This document shows, in pieces, positions 13,071-19,078 of a stretch of DNA of 19,078 bases; the stretch's first letter is position 1, and every line of letters begins with the position of its first letter. The notes under the pieces are model-generated. The model had not been told where the DNA came from. It saw only the letters and a list, made by a program, of their open reading frames with translations, and searched no databases. A program made the position numbers and the translations under genes. Origin of the DNA: Candidatus Paceibacterota bacterium (lineage in GTDB: Bacteria > Patescibacteriota > Minisyncoccia > Phycocordibacterales > CAINVO01); contig JAQTMP010000010.1 in NCBI GenBank assembly GCA_028714275.1, forward strand, positions 1 through 19,078, read 5' to 3'.

Positions 13071-14558
13071 CTATTCAATGTGATGTTTCTGGTGTATCTT
13101 TTTGAGTTCTATTTCTTCTATTTCTTCTTTCTTTTCTTTGCCCTTTTCGGAGAGTTTTTTTAGCTCAGTATCATCCAAAATAGCCAGCTTTTTAGCCATA
13201 TTTTCTAGATATTCGGAGGTATTTAGGGCTGGTTTTTCGAGCACTTCTTCCAATAAAGCGTTTAATATGTATCCCACTTTAGGGCCTGGGTTTATTTTAG
13301 CCACCTCCATGATTCTTTTTCCATCAATTTTTAGCATGCCCACAGATACAGGGTCTCTCATAACCTCGTCAATCATGGCTTTATATTTTCTAAATCGGTA
13401 AGGATTTTCCTTCGGTCTCCCCGTCCCTATTCTGTCGCAGATGCGTAAGTTCATAAGATTCCAAATATTTTCTTGCCCAACGTTTCGGATCATTCGACGG
13501 ACAGCGGTATGGGTTATTTTTTCCGTATCAGAAAAGAACATGTGCCAACGGACTAGGGTTGTTACTTGGTCAACAACTTTCTTTGGATATTTTAAACGCT
13601 CTAGGATTTTTCGAGTCATTTTTTCCCCTATGACTTCATGTCCGTAAAAAGTCCATTCTCCAGTTTCAGGAGACTTGCGGCGACTTTTAGGTTTGCCAAT
13701 GTCATGAAACAAAGCTGCAAGACGTATCTCTAAAGGCCACTTTTTGTCCGATGCATGTTGAAGGCTGCGCAAGAGATGTTCCCAAACAGCGAAAGCGTGA
13801 GCCTGATTTTGTTCTACACCTATAGATTCCTCAAGTTCTGGAACAATGTATCTCAAAATACCTAGTTTTTGGGCCATTATGATGCCAATCATGGGTTCAT
13901 CAGACATAATTATCTTGCTAAATTCATCTCGAATACGCTCAAAAGCTATGTTTTGAATAAGTTTCACGTTTAACATCAAGGCATCAGCGGTCTCTTTGTT
14001 AATCGTGAAACCTAATTCAGCCAAAAAACGGACTGCTCGAAGCATTCTTAGGGCGTCTTCACTAAACCTTTCGTTTCCATCCCCTACACAACGTATGATG
14101 TGATCCCTAATGTCCTTTTGTCCGTTATATAGGTCAACGATCCTACTCGCCTTGCCGTCCGAACCCTCATCTAGGGCTAAAGCATTTATGGTGAAGTCTC
14201 GACGTTTCAAGTCATCTTCTAGATTTTGGCTAAAAGAAACTTTGTCTGGATGGCGAAAGTCACTATAGACTGTCTCAAGTCGGTACGGGGTAACCTCCAC
14301 TATTTCCAAAGACGGATCCTCTGCCATTTCTGTCACTACACCAACTGTGCCAAATGAATTTTCATAAAATGTTTTAGGAAAAAGAGAGATTATTTGTTCA
14401 GGTGTGGCGTTGGTAGTCACATCCCAATCTTTTGGTTTTTTACCTAAAATGAGATCTCGAACACATCCCCCCACCAAAAACGCCTCAAAACCTGCGTTTT
14501 TTAGGGTTTTGGTTATTTGTGAAACACCATCGGGGATTTCGAATAAAGATAGGGACAT
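13071..14558 (-). CDS. cca: CCA-adding tRNA nucleotidyltransferase with HD domain
   Basis: This class II nucleotidyltransferase adds or repairs the 3' CCA of tRNAs. From the ATG at 14558 it is 495 residues: head domain FLVGGCVRDLILG (27-39) with the metal-binding pair in DWD (44-46), the RRDFTINALAL motif (119-129), the neck EDALRMLRAVRF (167-178), and an HD domain with FHDIGKPK (284-291) and RWHM. It ends in a Lys/Glu-rich helix. The HD domain suggests added phosphohydrolase activity, as in the E. coli enzyme. The frame is open to 14660, but that would run into tRNA-Arg. A promoter with TTGAAA and TATACT (14571-14600) fixes the start at the ATG of 14558 rather than the one at 14567. It is divergent from tRNA-Arg, one of its possible substrates, and three of the four tRNAs here lack an encoded CCA. 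Confidence 0.93.
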   Translation of the reverse strand: MSLSLFEIPDGVSQITKTLKNAGFEAFLVGGCVRDLILGKKPKDWDVTTNATPEQIISLFPKTFYENSFGTVGVVTEMAEDPSLEIVEVTPYRLETVYSDFRHPDKVSFSQNLEDDLKRRDFTINALALDEGSDGKASRIVDLYNGQKDIRDHIIRCVGDGNERFSEDALRMLRAVRFLAELGFTINKETADALMLNVKLIQNIAFERIRDEFSKIIMSDEPMIGIIMAQKLGILRYIVPELEESIGVEQNQAHAFAVWEHLLRSLQHASDKKWPLEIRLAALFHDIGKPKSRRKSPETGEWTFYGHEVIGEKMTRKILERLKYPKKVVDQVTTLVRWHMFFSDTEKITHTAVRRMIRNVGQENIWNLMNLRICDRIGTGRPKENPYRFRKYKAMIDEVMRDPVSVGMLKIDGKRIMEVAKINPGPKVGYILNALLEEVLEKPALNTSEYLENMAKKLAILDDTELKKLSEKGKEKKEEIEEIELKKIHQKHHIE

Positions 14559-14570
14559 TTGCTCCATTCT

Positions 14571-14600
14571 AGTATATCTTTTGATATTTAGCCATTTCAA
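14571..14600 (-). promoter_or_regulatory. cca promoter
   Basis: On the minus strand TTGAAA (14595-14600) and TATACT (14571-14576) are 18 bp apart, one of the best matches in the window. It overlaps the tRNA-Arg promoter on the other strand. Confidence 0.6.
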
Positions 14601-14608
14601 TGTATGAT
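14581..14608 (+). promoter_or_regulatory. tRNA-Arg promoter
   Basis: TTGATA (14581-14586) and TATGAT (14603-14608) are 16 bp apart, with the tRNA beginning 9 bases after the -10. It shares about 20 bp with the cca promoter on the opposite strand. Confidence 0.55.
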
Positions 14609-14617
14609 ATGAGCCAT

Positions 14618-14694
14618 GCGCCTGTAGCTCAATTGGATAGAGCACTTGTCTTCGGAACAAGGGGTTGTGGGTTCAAGTCCTGCCAGGCGCACCA
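14618..14694 (+). tRNA. tRNA-Arg (anticodon TCG)
   Basis: A complete cloverleaf: acceptor GCGCCTG/CAGGCGC, D stem GCTC/GAGC, anticodon stem CTTGT/ACAAG with loop CTTCGGA (anticodon TCG at 14652-14654), and a T arm with loop TTCAAGT. The discriminator A is followed by an encoded CCA (14692-14694), unlike the other tRNAs in the window. Confidence 0.95.
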
Positions 14695-14751
14695 CATCAA
14701 GTACAGACCGGTTTTAGTGGAGGTGTCTTGCAAGCTGGGATTACGCCAAAA

Positions 14752-14780
14752 TTGTATTAAATTAAATCTTCGTGTAGAAT
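14752..14780 (+). promoter_or_regulatory. tRNA-Gly(GCC) promoter
   Basis: TTGTAT (14752-14757) and TAGAAT (14775-14780) are 17 bp apart, ending 14 bases before the tRNA. The tRNA could also be cotranscribed with tRNA-Arg, which ends 100 bases upstream. Confidence 0.45.
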
Positions 14781-14794
14781 AATCAGCGTAATTT

Positions 14795-14865
14795 GCGGGT
14801 ATGGTTTAGTGGTAGAACACATCCTTGCCAAGGATGAGACGGGAGTTCGATTCTCCCTACCCGCA
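14795..14865 (+). tRNA. tRNA-Gly (anticodon GCC)
   Basis: Acceptor GCGGGTA/TACCCGC, anticodon stem CATCC/GGATG with loop TTGCCAA, and T arm GGGAG/CTCCC with loop TTCGATT. The discriminator A is followed by CAA, so CCA is not encoded and must be added. Confidence 0.95.
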
Positions 14866-14960
14866 CAATAGGACCGTAACGCGTCTTTTAGATCTTAGTA
14901 AAATCCTCTATCAGCAACTAAATTTGCAACTACGATTCTTAGCCATTTTTTTACTCTACC

Positions 14961-14969
14961 TGTGGATAA
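14961..14969 (+). promoter_or_regulatory. Perfect DnaA-box sequence
   Basis: TGTGGATAA is the reverse complement of the consensus DnaA box TTATCCACA. It lies in the 423-base gene-free stretch 14866-15288, about 150 bases from a parS-like site. A single box is not an origin, and no cluster is seen. Confidence 0.35.
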
Positions 14970-15014
14970 CCTGGTGGATATGTGTATAAAAGACAATGTC
15001 TTTTGGGTGTAAAT

Positions 15015-15045
15015 TTGACTTTAATTTTTTGACTTTTTGTATAAT
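15015..15045 (+). promoter_or_regulatory. Promoter upstream of yraN
   Basis: A perfect TATAAT (15040-15045) with TTGACT at 15015-15020 (19-bp spacing, long) or a weaker box nearer. The transcript would have a leader of about 235 nt before the yraN ATG, crossing a small AACATA/TATGTT hairpin (15092-15106) and both parS-like sites. Confidence 0.5.
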
Positions 15046-15117
15046 ATAGGCTTATAAATATGGCTATTTTTGAAATAAGACATAGAAAAAAAACATATTT
15101 TATGTTCCAATATATTA

Positions 15118-15133
15118 TGTTTCACGTGGCACA
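15118..15133. promoter_or_regulatory. parS-like ParB-binding site 1
   Basis: TGTTTCACGTGGCACA matches the bacterial parS consensus TGTTTCACGTGAAACA at 14 of 16 positions, with the left half and core intact. parS sites seed ParB loading for chromosome segregation and usually lie near the origin. The gene for ParB is not in the window. Confidence 0.45.
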
Positions 15134-15241
15134 CTTTTACGGCCATTTTTGCTTCAGGATTCCTAATTATAGGGAATAATTTTAAAGATTCATCATATTT
15201 TTAGGGGTTTTTTAATTTTCTATGCCTCATTTAGTGTAAGG

Positions 15242-15257
15242 TGTTTTTCATGAAACA
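15242..15257. promoter_or_regulatory. parS-like site 2 (weaker)
   Basis: TGTTTTTCATGAAACA matches the parS consensus at 13 of 16 positions, keeping the outer arms but not the central CACG. It lies 109 bases after the first site and before the chosen yraN start. It may be chance. Confidence 0.25.
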
Positions 15258-15272
15258 AAATAAAAGAATATC

Positions 15273-15278
15273 AGGAGG
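15273..15278 (+). promoter_or_regulatory. Shine-Dalgarno sequence of yraN
   Basis: AGGAGG lies 10 bases before the ATG at 15289 and decides that start over the GTG (15241) and ATG (15250) upstream. It is the only strong Shine-Dalgarno sequence I find in the window. Confidence 0.7.
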
Positions 15279-15288
15279 CACCAAAAAG

Positions 15289-15681
15289 ATGACAGACAAA
15301 AAGATTGTCGGGGTAAAGGGGGAGACTATCGCCTCCAATTTCTTGAAAAGAAAGGGTTTTGAAATTATAGAGAGAAACTATTTAAAAAAGTGTGGGGAAA
15401 TTGACATTGTGGCAAAGCTTAAGAATGAAGAAACCCTCCATTTTGTTGAGGTTAAAACAGTTATTCGTGAAACACATGTTCAAAAGAGGGTGGATACTTT
15501 TAGGCCAGAGGAAAATGTCCACACACGAAAAAGACAAAGATTAAAAAGGACAATCGCCTATTTTTTGGCTGAGCACTTTGGTAAAAGGGAGGTGTCTTGG
15601 CAATTTGATGTCCTGGTGGTTTATTTAGACAGCTTTGAAAAATCAGCTAAAGCGGTGTTTATGAAAAATATTATTTTATAA
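15289..15681 (+). CDS. YraN/UPF0102-family putative endonuclease
   Basis: The 130-residue product has the YraN layout: an N-terminal helix GVKGETIASNFLKRKGFEIIERNY, then the PD-(D/E)XK-like core GEIDIVAK with Glu and Asp, and HFVEVKTV with the E-x-K pair. The C-terminal half has the basic RKRQRLKRTIAYFLAEHF helix and the strand WQFDVLVVYLD. The family fold resembles Holliday-junction resolvases and nucleases, and the role is not firmly known. A longer frame reaches back to 15241, but the AGGAGG at 15273-15278 supports the ATG at 15289. After the stop comes a GC-rich hairpin (15701-15717). The gene follows the parS-like region and precedes tRNA-Pro. Confidence 0.87.
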   Translation: MTDKKIVGVKGETIASNFLKRKGFEIIERNYLKKCGEIDIVAKLKNEETLHFVEVKTVIRETHVQKRVDTFRPEENVHTRKRQRLKRTIAYFLAEHFGKREVSWQFDVLVVYLDSFEKSAKAVFMKNIIL

Positions 15682-15700
15682 CTATCTGACATGACATCTG

Positions 15701-15720
15701 GGGCCATTTTATGGCCCTGG
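15701..15720 (+). terminator. GC-rich hairpin after yraN
   Basis: GGGCCAT (15701-15707) and ATGGCCC (15711-15717) form a perfect 7-bp stem with a TTT loop. The sequence after it (TGGCTTTGTG) is only modestly T-rich, so terminator strength is uncertain. Confidence 0.45.
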
Positions 15721-15721
15721 C

Positions 15722-15750
15722 TTTGTGTATTTGACATACCATGCTATGCT
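15722..15750 (+). promoter_or_regulatory. Possible tRNA-Pro promoter
   Basis: TATGCT (15745-15750) preceded by TG one base upstream makes an extended -10, with TTTGTG at 15722-15727. A perfect TTGACA at 15731-15736 is also present but has no -10 at standard spacing. The tRNA begins 40 bases after the -10. Confidence 0.3.
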
Positions 15751-15789
15751 TAGTCGCACAGATTATTTTGAAGGTATTGGATATTTTTT

Positions 15790-15862
15790 CGGGGTGTGGT
15801 GTAACGGCTAACATTCCTGTTTTGGGAACAGGCGACTCCGGGTTCGAATCCCGGCACCCCGA
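15790..15862 (+). tRNA. tRNA-Pro (anticodon TGG)
   Basis: Acceptor CGGGGTG/CACCCCG, anticodon stem CCTGT/ACAGG with loop TTTGGGA (anticodon TGG), and T arm CCGGG/CCCGG with loop TTCGAAT. The first pair is C-G, as is usual for proline tRNAs. CCA is not encoded. Confidence 0.95.
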
Positions 15863-15906
15863 CATTTTGGTGTTTTTTCCTAAATTGAGTCAGAAAAACA
15901 AATAAG

Positions 15907-16257
15907 ATGAAGAAATTCAAAAGCAAAAAGGAAGATTTTATATGTGAAAAATGTGGGATCAATGTGGTGGGTGATGGCTATACAAACCATTGTCCCGAAT
16001 GTTTTTGGAGTAAACATGTTGACATTAACCCCGGAGATAGGGCCTCAGAGTGTAGCGGTTTGATGGAACTGGTCGCTGTCGAGGGGGGTGTCGCTGAATA
16101 CATCTTGGTCCACAAATGTCTACTTTGTGATCACATAAAAAGAAATAAACTTTCAAAAAAAGATAACTTTTCTAACTTAGTAAAATTAGTAGAAAAATTG
16201 GCCCAAAAACAGGCAGATAAGGACAAGGGTATTGGAACTACTTTTGTTAAAAGTTAG
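15907..16257 (+). CDS. RNHCP-domain zinc-binding protein
   Basis: A 116-residue protein of the RNHCP family, named for its Arg-Asn-His-Cys-Pro core. Visible are CEKCG (13-17), NHCPECFWSKHVDINPGDRASEC (27-49, the family signature, with Thr in place of the first Arg), and HKCLLCD (69-75). The paired Cys residues should hold zinc. The biochemical role of the family is unknown, and its fold suggests nucleic-acid binding. The C-terminal 40 residues are a Lys-rich helical tail. It begins 44 bases after tRNA-Pro without its own clear promoter, so read-through from the tRNA is likely. It overlaps the convergent protease gene by 11 bases. Confidence 0.88.
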   Translation: MKKFKSKKEDFICEKCGINVVGDGYTNHCPECFWSKHVDINPGDRASECSGLMELVAVEGGVAEYILVHKCLLCDHIKRNKLSKKDNFSNLVKLVEKLAQKQADKDKGIGTTFVKS

Positions 16258-17443
16258 TCAAGAGTAAACTTGCTAGCCCAGGCTCAGTCTGGTTTGCAAA
16301 TGTGGTCTGGGCTGAAGAATTTTTGAGGTAGGCCTGCAGGTCTTGGCCGGTGTTTTTTATAAGTGAGTTGTTTATGTGGGCTAAAGTGATACCTTGGATG
16401 TAATTTTTGTTTGGATCAGTACTGCTCAATATGCTAGTGACGATGCCAACTAGTCCATCGACTGTAGCTATAGGACTACCGGAAAGTCCTATTTGTCCGA
16501 TAGAACCTGGTTCAGTTTTTAGGATGGTGGAATCAAGAACAGAGCTTAGAGTAAGCTTTTCTTGAGTTTCGGGTAGGGAAGACATGAGGGATTGGATGCT
16601 TTGATTGTTTACAGGGTAGCCCATGATAGTGACAGCCTGTCCAGAAGAAGGTGTAAAATATTTTTCAAAACCAGTACTGGAGGCGGGGAGTGGGATAAAC
16701 GAATATGGAGAGGACGAATTTTCTGACGAAAAAATATTTTTAGAGGAGTTGTTACTAAAAACTGAAAGAATGGCAAAATCATTTTCGCCAGTTTCAAGTC
16801 CTTGGCCGGGGTCGTTTAGATATTTATAATTTTGCTGGATCCATTCGGGTGAAACATAGATCAGAGAAGGGGAGGAAGATATGGTAACCGCAGGTGAACC
16901 CGTGCGGATTTTGCATTCGACAGCGCTGCCTGGAATCTTTCCTTCAAGTAATAGGTATTGACCAACGTGGGCATTTGTCAGGATGTGCCCGTCGGAATCA
17001 AGAAACACTCCGCTACCTGTAAAAGTGGCTACTACAGCGCTCGTTTTGCGTGTGCAGATGATGTTGACTGTGCTCTGGGCAACTTCTTCAAGAGGAGAGG
17101 TAAAAGTGGCGGCGACTGAGGAAGTCGAAATCCTTGATTCCGTATTTACCGTTGGATTTTTGTTCGTAGAGCTATCTGTGTTTTTTTGAGTTTTTGTTAT
17201 TTTTTGGATTTTGGCAGGCACGCTGTTTTTTATCGTGGGGATAGCGTTTAGCTTGGTTGAGCTGGAGTTTTGATTTAATTTATCTTGGGTAGGACTTGAT
17301 GTAGAAAAGCTTGATGCAGGGATTGGGGTGGGTGAATGGACTGCTGGTAAGCTTGTCTGGCCATGAAACAGGAGTCCAAATGAAAGAAAAAGATTGATGA
17401 TAGCCTTGCCGATGATGGGGATAATGCTGTGGATTGAAGGCAT
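16247..17443 (-). CDS. Exported trypsin-like (S1/HtrA-type) serine protease
   Basis: A 398-residue protein with a hydrophobic N-terminal signal or anchor (about 6-27), a Ser/Thr/Lys/Pro-rich low-complexity spacer (38-115), then a chymotrypsin-fold domain. The triad is visible: H159 (HILTNAHV), D222 (ENDFAIL) and S321 (GLSGSPIA). The Gly-x-Ser-Gly-Ser-Pro form replaces the commoner GNSGGP. MGYPVN and GLVGIVTSI are also typical of HtrA/DegP-like trypsins. No PDZ domain follows, so regulation or substrate choice differs from DegP. The long spacer probably carries the domain through or past the cell wall. The gene converges on the RNHCP gene, overlapping it by 11 bases. A tRNA-Gly gene lies divergently upstream. 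Confidence 0.87.
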   Translation of the reverse strand: MPSIHSIIPIIGKAIINLFLSFGLLFHGQTSLPAVHSPTPIPASSFSTSSPTQDKLNQNSSSTKLNAIPTIKNSVPAKIQKITKTQKNTDSSTNKNPTVNTESRISTSSVAATFTSPLEEVAQSTVNIICTRKTSAVVATFTGSGVFLDSDGHILTNAHVGQYLLLEGKIPGSAVECKIRTGSPAVTISSSPSLIYVSPEWIQQNYKYLNDPGQGLETGENDFAILSVFSNNSSKNIFSSENSSSPYSFIPLPASSTGFEKYFTPSSGQAVTIMGYPVNNQSIQSLMSSLPETQEKLTLSSVLDSTILKTEPGSIGQIGLSGSPIATVDGLVGIVTSILSSTDPNKNYIQGITLAHINNSLIKNTGQDLQAYLKNSSAQTTFANQTEPGLASLLLTNF

Positions 17444-17496
17444 ATTAAGATGAGTTAGGTTGAGTTTATTAAAGCATATTATGTGGCAGTCTCCAA

Positions 17497-17525
17497 TTGT
17501 TTTTAGGAGGTCAGTTTGCTATAGT
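17497..17525 (+). promoter_or_regulatory. tRNA-Gly(TCC) promoter
   Basis: TTGTTT (17497-17502) and TATAGT (17520-17525) are 17 bp apart, with the tRNA beginning 22 bases after the -10. Confidence 0.5.
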
Positions 17526-17547
17526 AGTCGAGCTGGTGTATTTGTAT

Positions 17548-17618
17548 GCGGGATTAGTTTAGTGGTAAAACGACAGTTTTCCAAACTGTGGTCGGGAGTT
17601 CGATTCCCCCATCCCGCA
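17548..17618 (+). tRNA. tRNA-Gly (anticodon TCC)
   Basis: Acceptor GCGGGAT/ATCCCGC, D stem GTTT/AAAC, anticodon stem ACAGT/ACTGT with loop TTTCCAA, and T loop TTCGATT. The T stem GGGAG/CCCCC contains one A-C mismatch (the pair next to the loop-closing one). CCA is not encoded. A terminator follows at 17671. Confidence 0.93.
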
Positions 17619-17670
17619 CAAATTAAAATACTAGGTTTTATTTAATGTTTTTTAAATTTAATTCTGGAAA

Positions 17671-17702
17671 CAAAAAACCCTCTCAGGTGAGAGGGTTTTT
17701 TG
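17671..17702. terminator. Bidirectional intrinsic terminator
   Basis: A 15-bp perfect stem, CAAAAAACCCTCTCA (17671-17685) with TGAGAGGGTTTTTTG (17688-17702), has A-runs and T-runs at its ends, so it works in both directions. It separates tRNA-Gly (plus) from the HU gene (minus). Confidence 0.85.
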
Positions 17703-17757
17703 TAAGTGGGCGAATTGCGCTGAGCTTGGAGAGCCTGCGCATCGCTGGGGGCAAAAC

Positions 17758-18030
17758 TTAACGAACTGCGTCTTTCAAAGCTTTAGCTGCGCGGAATTTT
17801 GGGACACGCATAGCGGCAACTTTGATAGCTTCACCAGTTCGAGGATTTCGAGCGGTGCGAGCAGCGCGCTGCTTTGCTGAAAAGATACCAAGACCTGCAA
17901 TTGAAACTTCATCGCCTTTCTTTAGAGATGAGACGATGCTGTCAATAACTACATCCACAACCTGCTCTGCCTGTACTTTAGTACCGCCGAGGACGCCGTG
18001 AACTGCTTCTACAATACTTGCTTTATTCAT
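17758..18030 (-). CDS. hup: HU-family DNA-binding protein
   Basis: HU is a dimeric nucleoid protein that bends DNA and constrains supercoils. From the ATG at 18030 the product is 90 residues, the normal HU length. It has an N-terminal helical pair (MNKASIVEAVHGVLGG... EQVVDVVIDSIVSSLKKGDEVSIAGLGIF), the basic strand AARTARNPRTGEAIKV whose RNPRTG tip carries the intercalating proline, and the closing KFRAAKALKDAV. The frame extends 10 codons upstream, but the family start and length point to 18030. A promoter with a perfect TATAAT (18077-18082) gives a leader of about 40 nt without a Shine-Dalgarno sequence. A strong terminator lies 55 bases after the stop, so it is a single-gene unit, probably highly expressed. 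Confidence 0.95.
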   Translation of the reverse strand: MNKASIVEAVHGVLGGTKVQAEQVVDVVIDSIVSSLKKGDEVSIAGLGIFSAKQRAARTARNPRTGEAIKVAAMRVPKFRAAKALKDAVR

Positions 18031-18076
18031 AGTGTTTTTTTTAATGATTAATTCGACCACTACTAGCTTGGGTTCA

Positions 18077-18104
18077 ATTATATAATAAGCCGTATATTAC
18101 GCAA
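18077..18104 (-). promoter_or_regulatory. HU gene promoter
   Basis: On the minus strand TTGCGT (18099-18104) and TATAAT (18077-18082) are 16 bp apart, directly after the RNase Y stop codon. A CGTA-TAT-TACG palindrome (18091-18101) overlaps the -35 region. Confidence 0.55.
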
Positions 18105-18108
18105 TGGG

Positions 18109-19078
18109 CTATCTTGCGAAATCAATAGTGCGAGTTTCGCGGATGACAGTGATCTTTATTTCACCTGGATACTTGAGGTCATTTTCTATTTTCAGGGCTA
18201 TATTACGGGCTAAATCGTGAGATTCGAGATCCGTGAGCTCAGACGGAGTAACAAAAACTCGAATCTCACGGCCAGCTTGCAAGGCGTAAGCCTTTTCAAC
18301 TCCTTTGAAGCCGGTGGCGATAGCCTCAAGATCACCAAGACGTTTTAGATAGTTTTCTATATTATCATGACGAGCCCCTGGACGACCTCCAGAGATAGCA
18401 TCGGCGGTCTGAACAATAATAGACTCTATAGTTTCATAGGGATATTCTTCATGATGAGCCTGCATCGCCTTGATGACATCTTCGCTAGCTCCAAATTTTT
18501 GTAGGATGCGGCGGCCAATATCGACATGAGTGCCCTGCACTTCATGATCAAGAGCCTTACCAATGTCATGTAGAAGGGCCCCTGCTTTGGCTACAAGCAC
18601 ATTGGCACCGAGCTCTTCAGCAATCATGCCAGCAATATGAGCCATTTCTACGGAATGATGAAGGACATTTTGGCCATAACTAGTCCGAAAATGTAGACGA
18701 CCGAGGATAGAGACAATACGAGGGTCGAGGTTGAGCACTCCTGTCTCATAAACAGCTTGCTCACCTTTTTCCTTGATGATTTTATTGACGTTTGCTTTAG
18801 CGTTCTCCACTTCCTTTTCAATTTTGGCTGGCTGAATGCGGCCATCAGCTATAAGGGCTTCGAGGGCCACTCTAGCTACTTGGCGGCGAATAGGATCAAA
18901 TGAAGAAATGGTGATAGAACCGGGGCTGTCATCTACGATCACCTCTACGCCCGTCTCCCTTTCGAAGGCTTGATGTTGCGTCCCTCCTTGCCAATGACTT
19001 TGCCTTTGATTTCATCAGAGGCAATCGGCACATGAGTCGTGAAGACATCAGCTGTGACAGCATTTGCAAGGCGCTGGA
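18109..19078 (-). CDS. rny: Ribonuclease Y, 3' part, with an apparent 1-nt frameshift
   Basis: RNase Y is a membrane-anchored endoribonuclease that starts mRNA decay. The window holds the KH and HD domains. The N-terminal TM helix and coiled coil lie beyond the window end. From 19076 downward the minus strand reads QRLANAVTADVFTTHVPIAS, then DEIKGKVIGKEGRNIK (KH domain). At about 18967-18970 the frame must change: as written it runs to a TAG, whereas the other frame continues AFERETGVEVIVDDSPGSI when one base is restored. The rest is intact: SSFDPIRRQVARVALEALI, the HD motif LLHDIGKA, GTHVDIG, HHEEYPYET and a C-terminal end at IDFAR. An intact 277-codon frame starts at GTG 18942, but it is only the downstream piece. 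The lesion may be a sequencing or assembly error, because this gene is normally full length. Confidence 0.88.

Noticed and set aside
14559..14660. Longer N-terminus of the CCA enzyme
   Set aside because: It would cross the cca promoter and run into tRNA-Arg, and the residues do not resemble the family.
14600..14782. Plus-strand ORF of 60 codons over tRNA-Arg
   Set aside because: It is a read through a tRNA gene and its flank; the tRNA is unambiguous.
14866..15288. Replication origin oriC
   Set aside because: Only one perfect DnaA box, no box cluster, no AT-rich unwinding repeats and no dnaA/dnaN nearby. Kept only as a possible segregation site.
118..19078. Recoded UGA (Gly), as in Gracilibacteria/SR1
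   Set aside because: TGA ends ksgA and other genes at family-typical C-termini, and no conserved protein contains in-frame TGA.

Overview
The window looks like a chromosomal piece of a Candidate Phyla Radiation (Patescibacteria, probably Parcubacteria-type) bacterium. This is inferred from gene content, not from a search. It is compact and AT-rich, with small housekeeping proteins, a KsgA with a basic insert, a single Xer-type recombinase, a LabA/NYN protein, a DksA-like protein with a C-C-C-H finger, an RNHCP protein, and a UvrD helicase carrying an intein. TGA, TAG and TAA all serve as stops, so the code is the standard bacterial one. There is no phage, IS element or CRISPR array.

Layout. 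1-1017: the end of an unknown gene converges on ksgA. 1059-1592: a RelE-type toxin with a ribbon-helix-helix antitoxin and a palindromic operator. 1659-4727: UvrD/PcrA helicase with a 363-residue intein in motif III. 4922-6070: a secreted LysM/M23 cell-wall hydrolase, convergent with comM (6078-7625). 7670-9746: upstream of comM on the same strand lie the dksA-like gene, a one-TM protein and a NYN protein. 9892-10164: rpsO, divergent from a Xer recombinase (10262-11236). 11335-11793: an unrecognised, GC-richer 152-residue protein with its own strong terminator, divergent from exonuclease III (11865-12698). 12699-13070: a gene-free stretch with a promoter, a possible 26-codon Cys-rich ORF, hairpins and a terminator, so possibly an ncRNA. 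13071-14558: CCA-adding enzyme, divergent from tRNA-Arg and tRNA-Gly. 14866-15288: a long non-coding stretch with a perfect DnaA box, two parS-like sites and a promoter ahead of a YraN-family gene. 15790-17618: tRNA-Pro, an RNHCP protein, a secreted trypsin-like protease (opposite strand) and a second tRNA-Gly. 17758-19078: HU and the 3' part of RNase Y, which has an apparent 1-nt frameshift near the window end.

How it works together. Most genes serve translation and RNA metabolism (KsgA, S15, CCA enzyme, four tRNAs, RNase Y) or DNA repair and topology (UvrD, ExoIII, Xer, HU, YraN, ComM). Shine-Dalgarno sequences are nearly absent, except a clear AGGAGG before yraN. Several genes instead have a -10-like box only 6-12 nt before the start codon, which suggests leaderless transcripts. 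The most interesting items are the UvrD intein with its GIY-YIG-like insert, the parS-like/DnaA-box region, and the possible unnamed RNA at about 12.76-13.03 kb.
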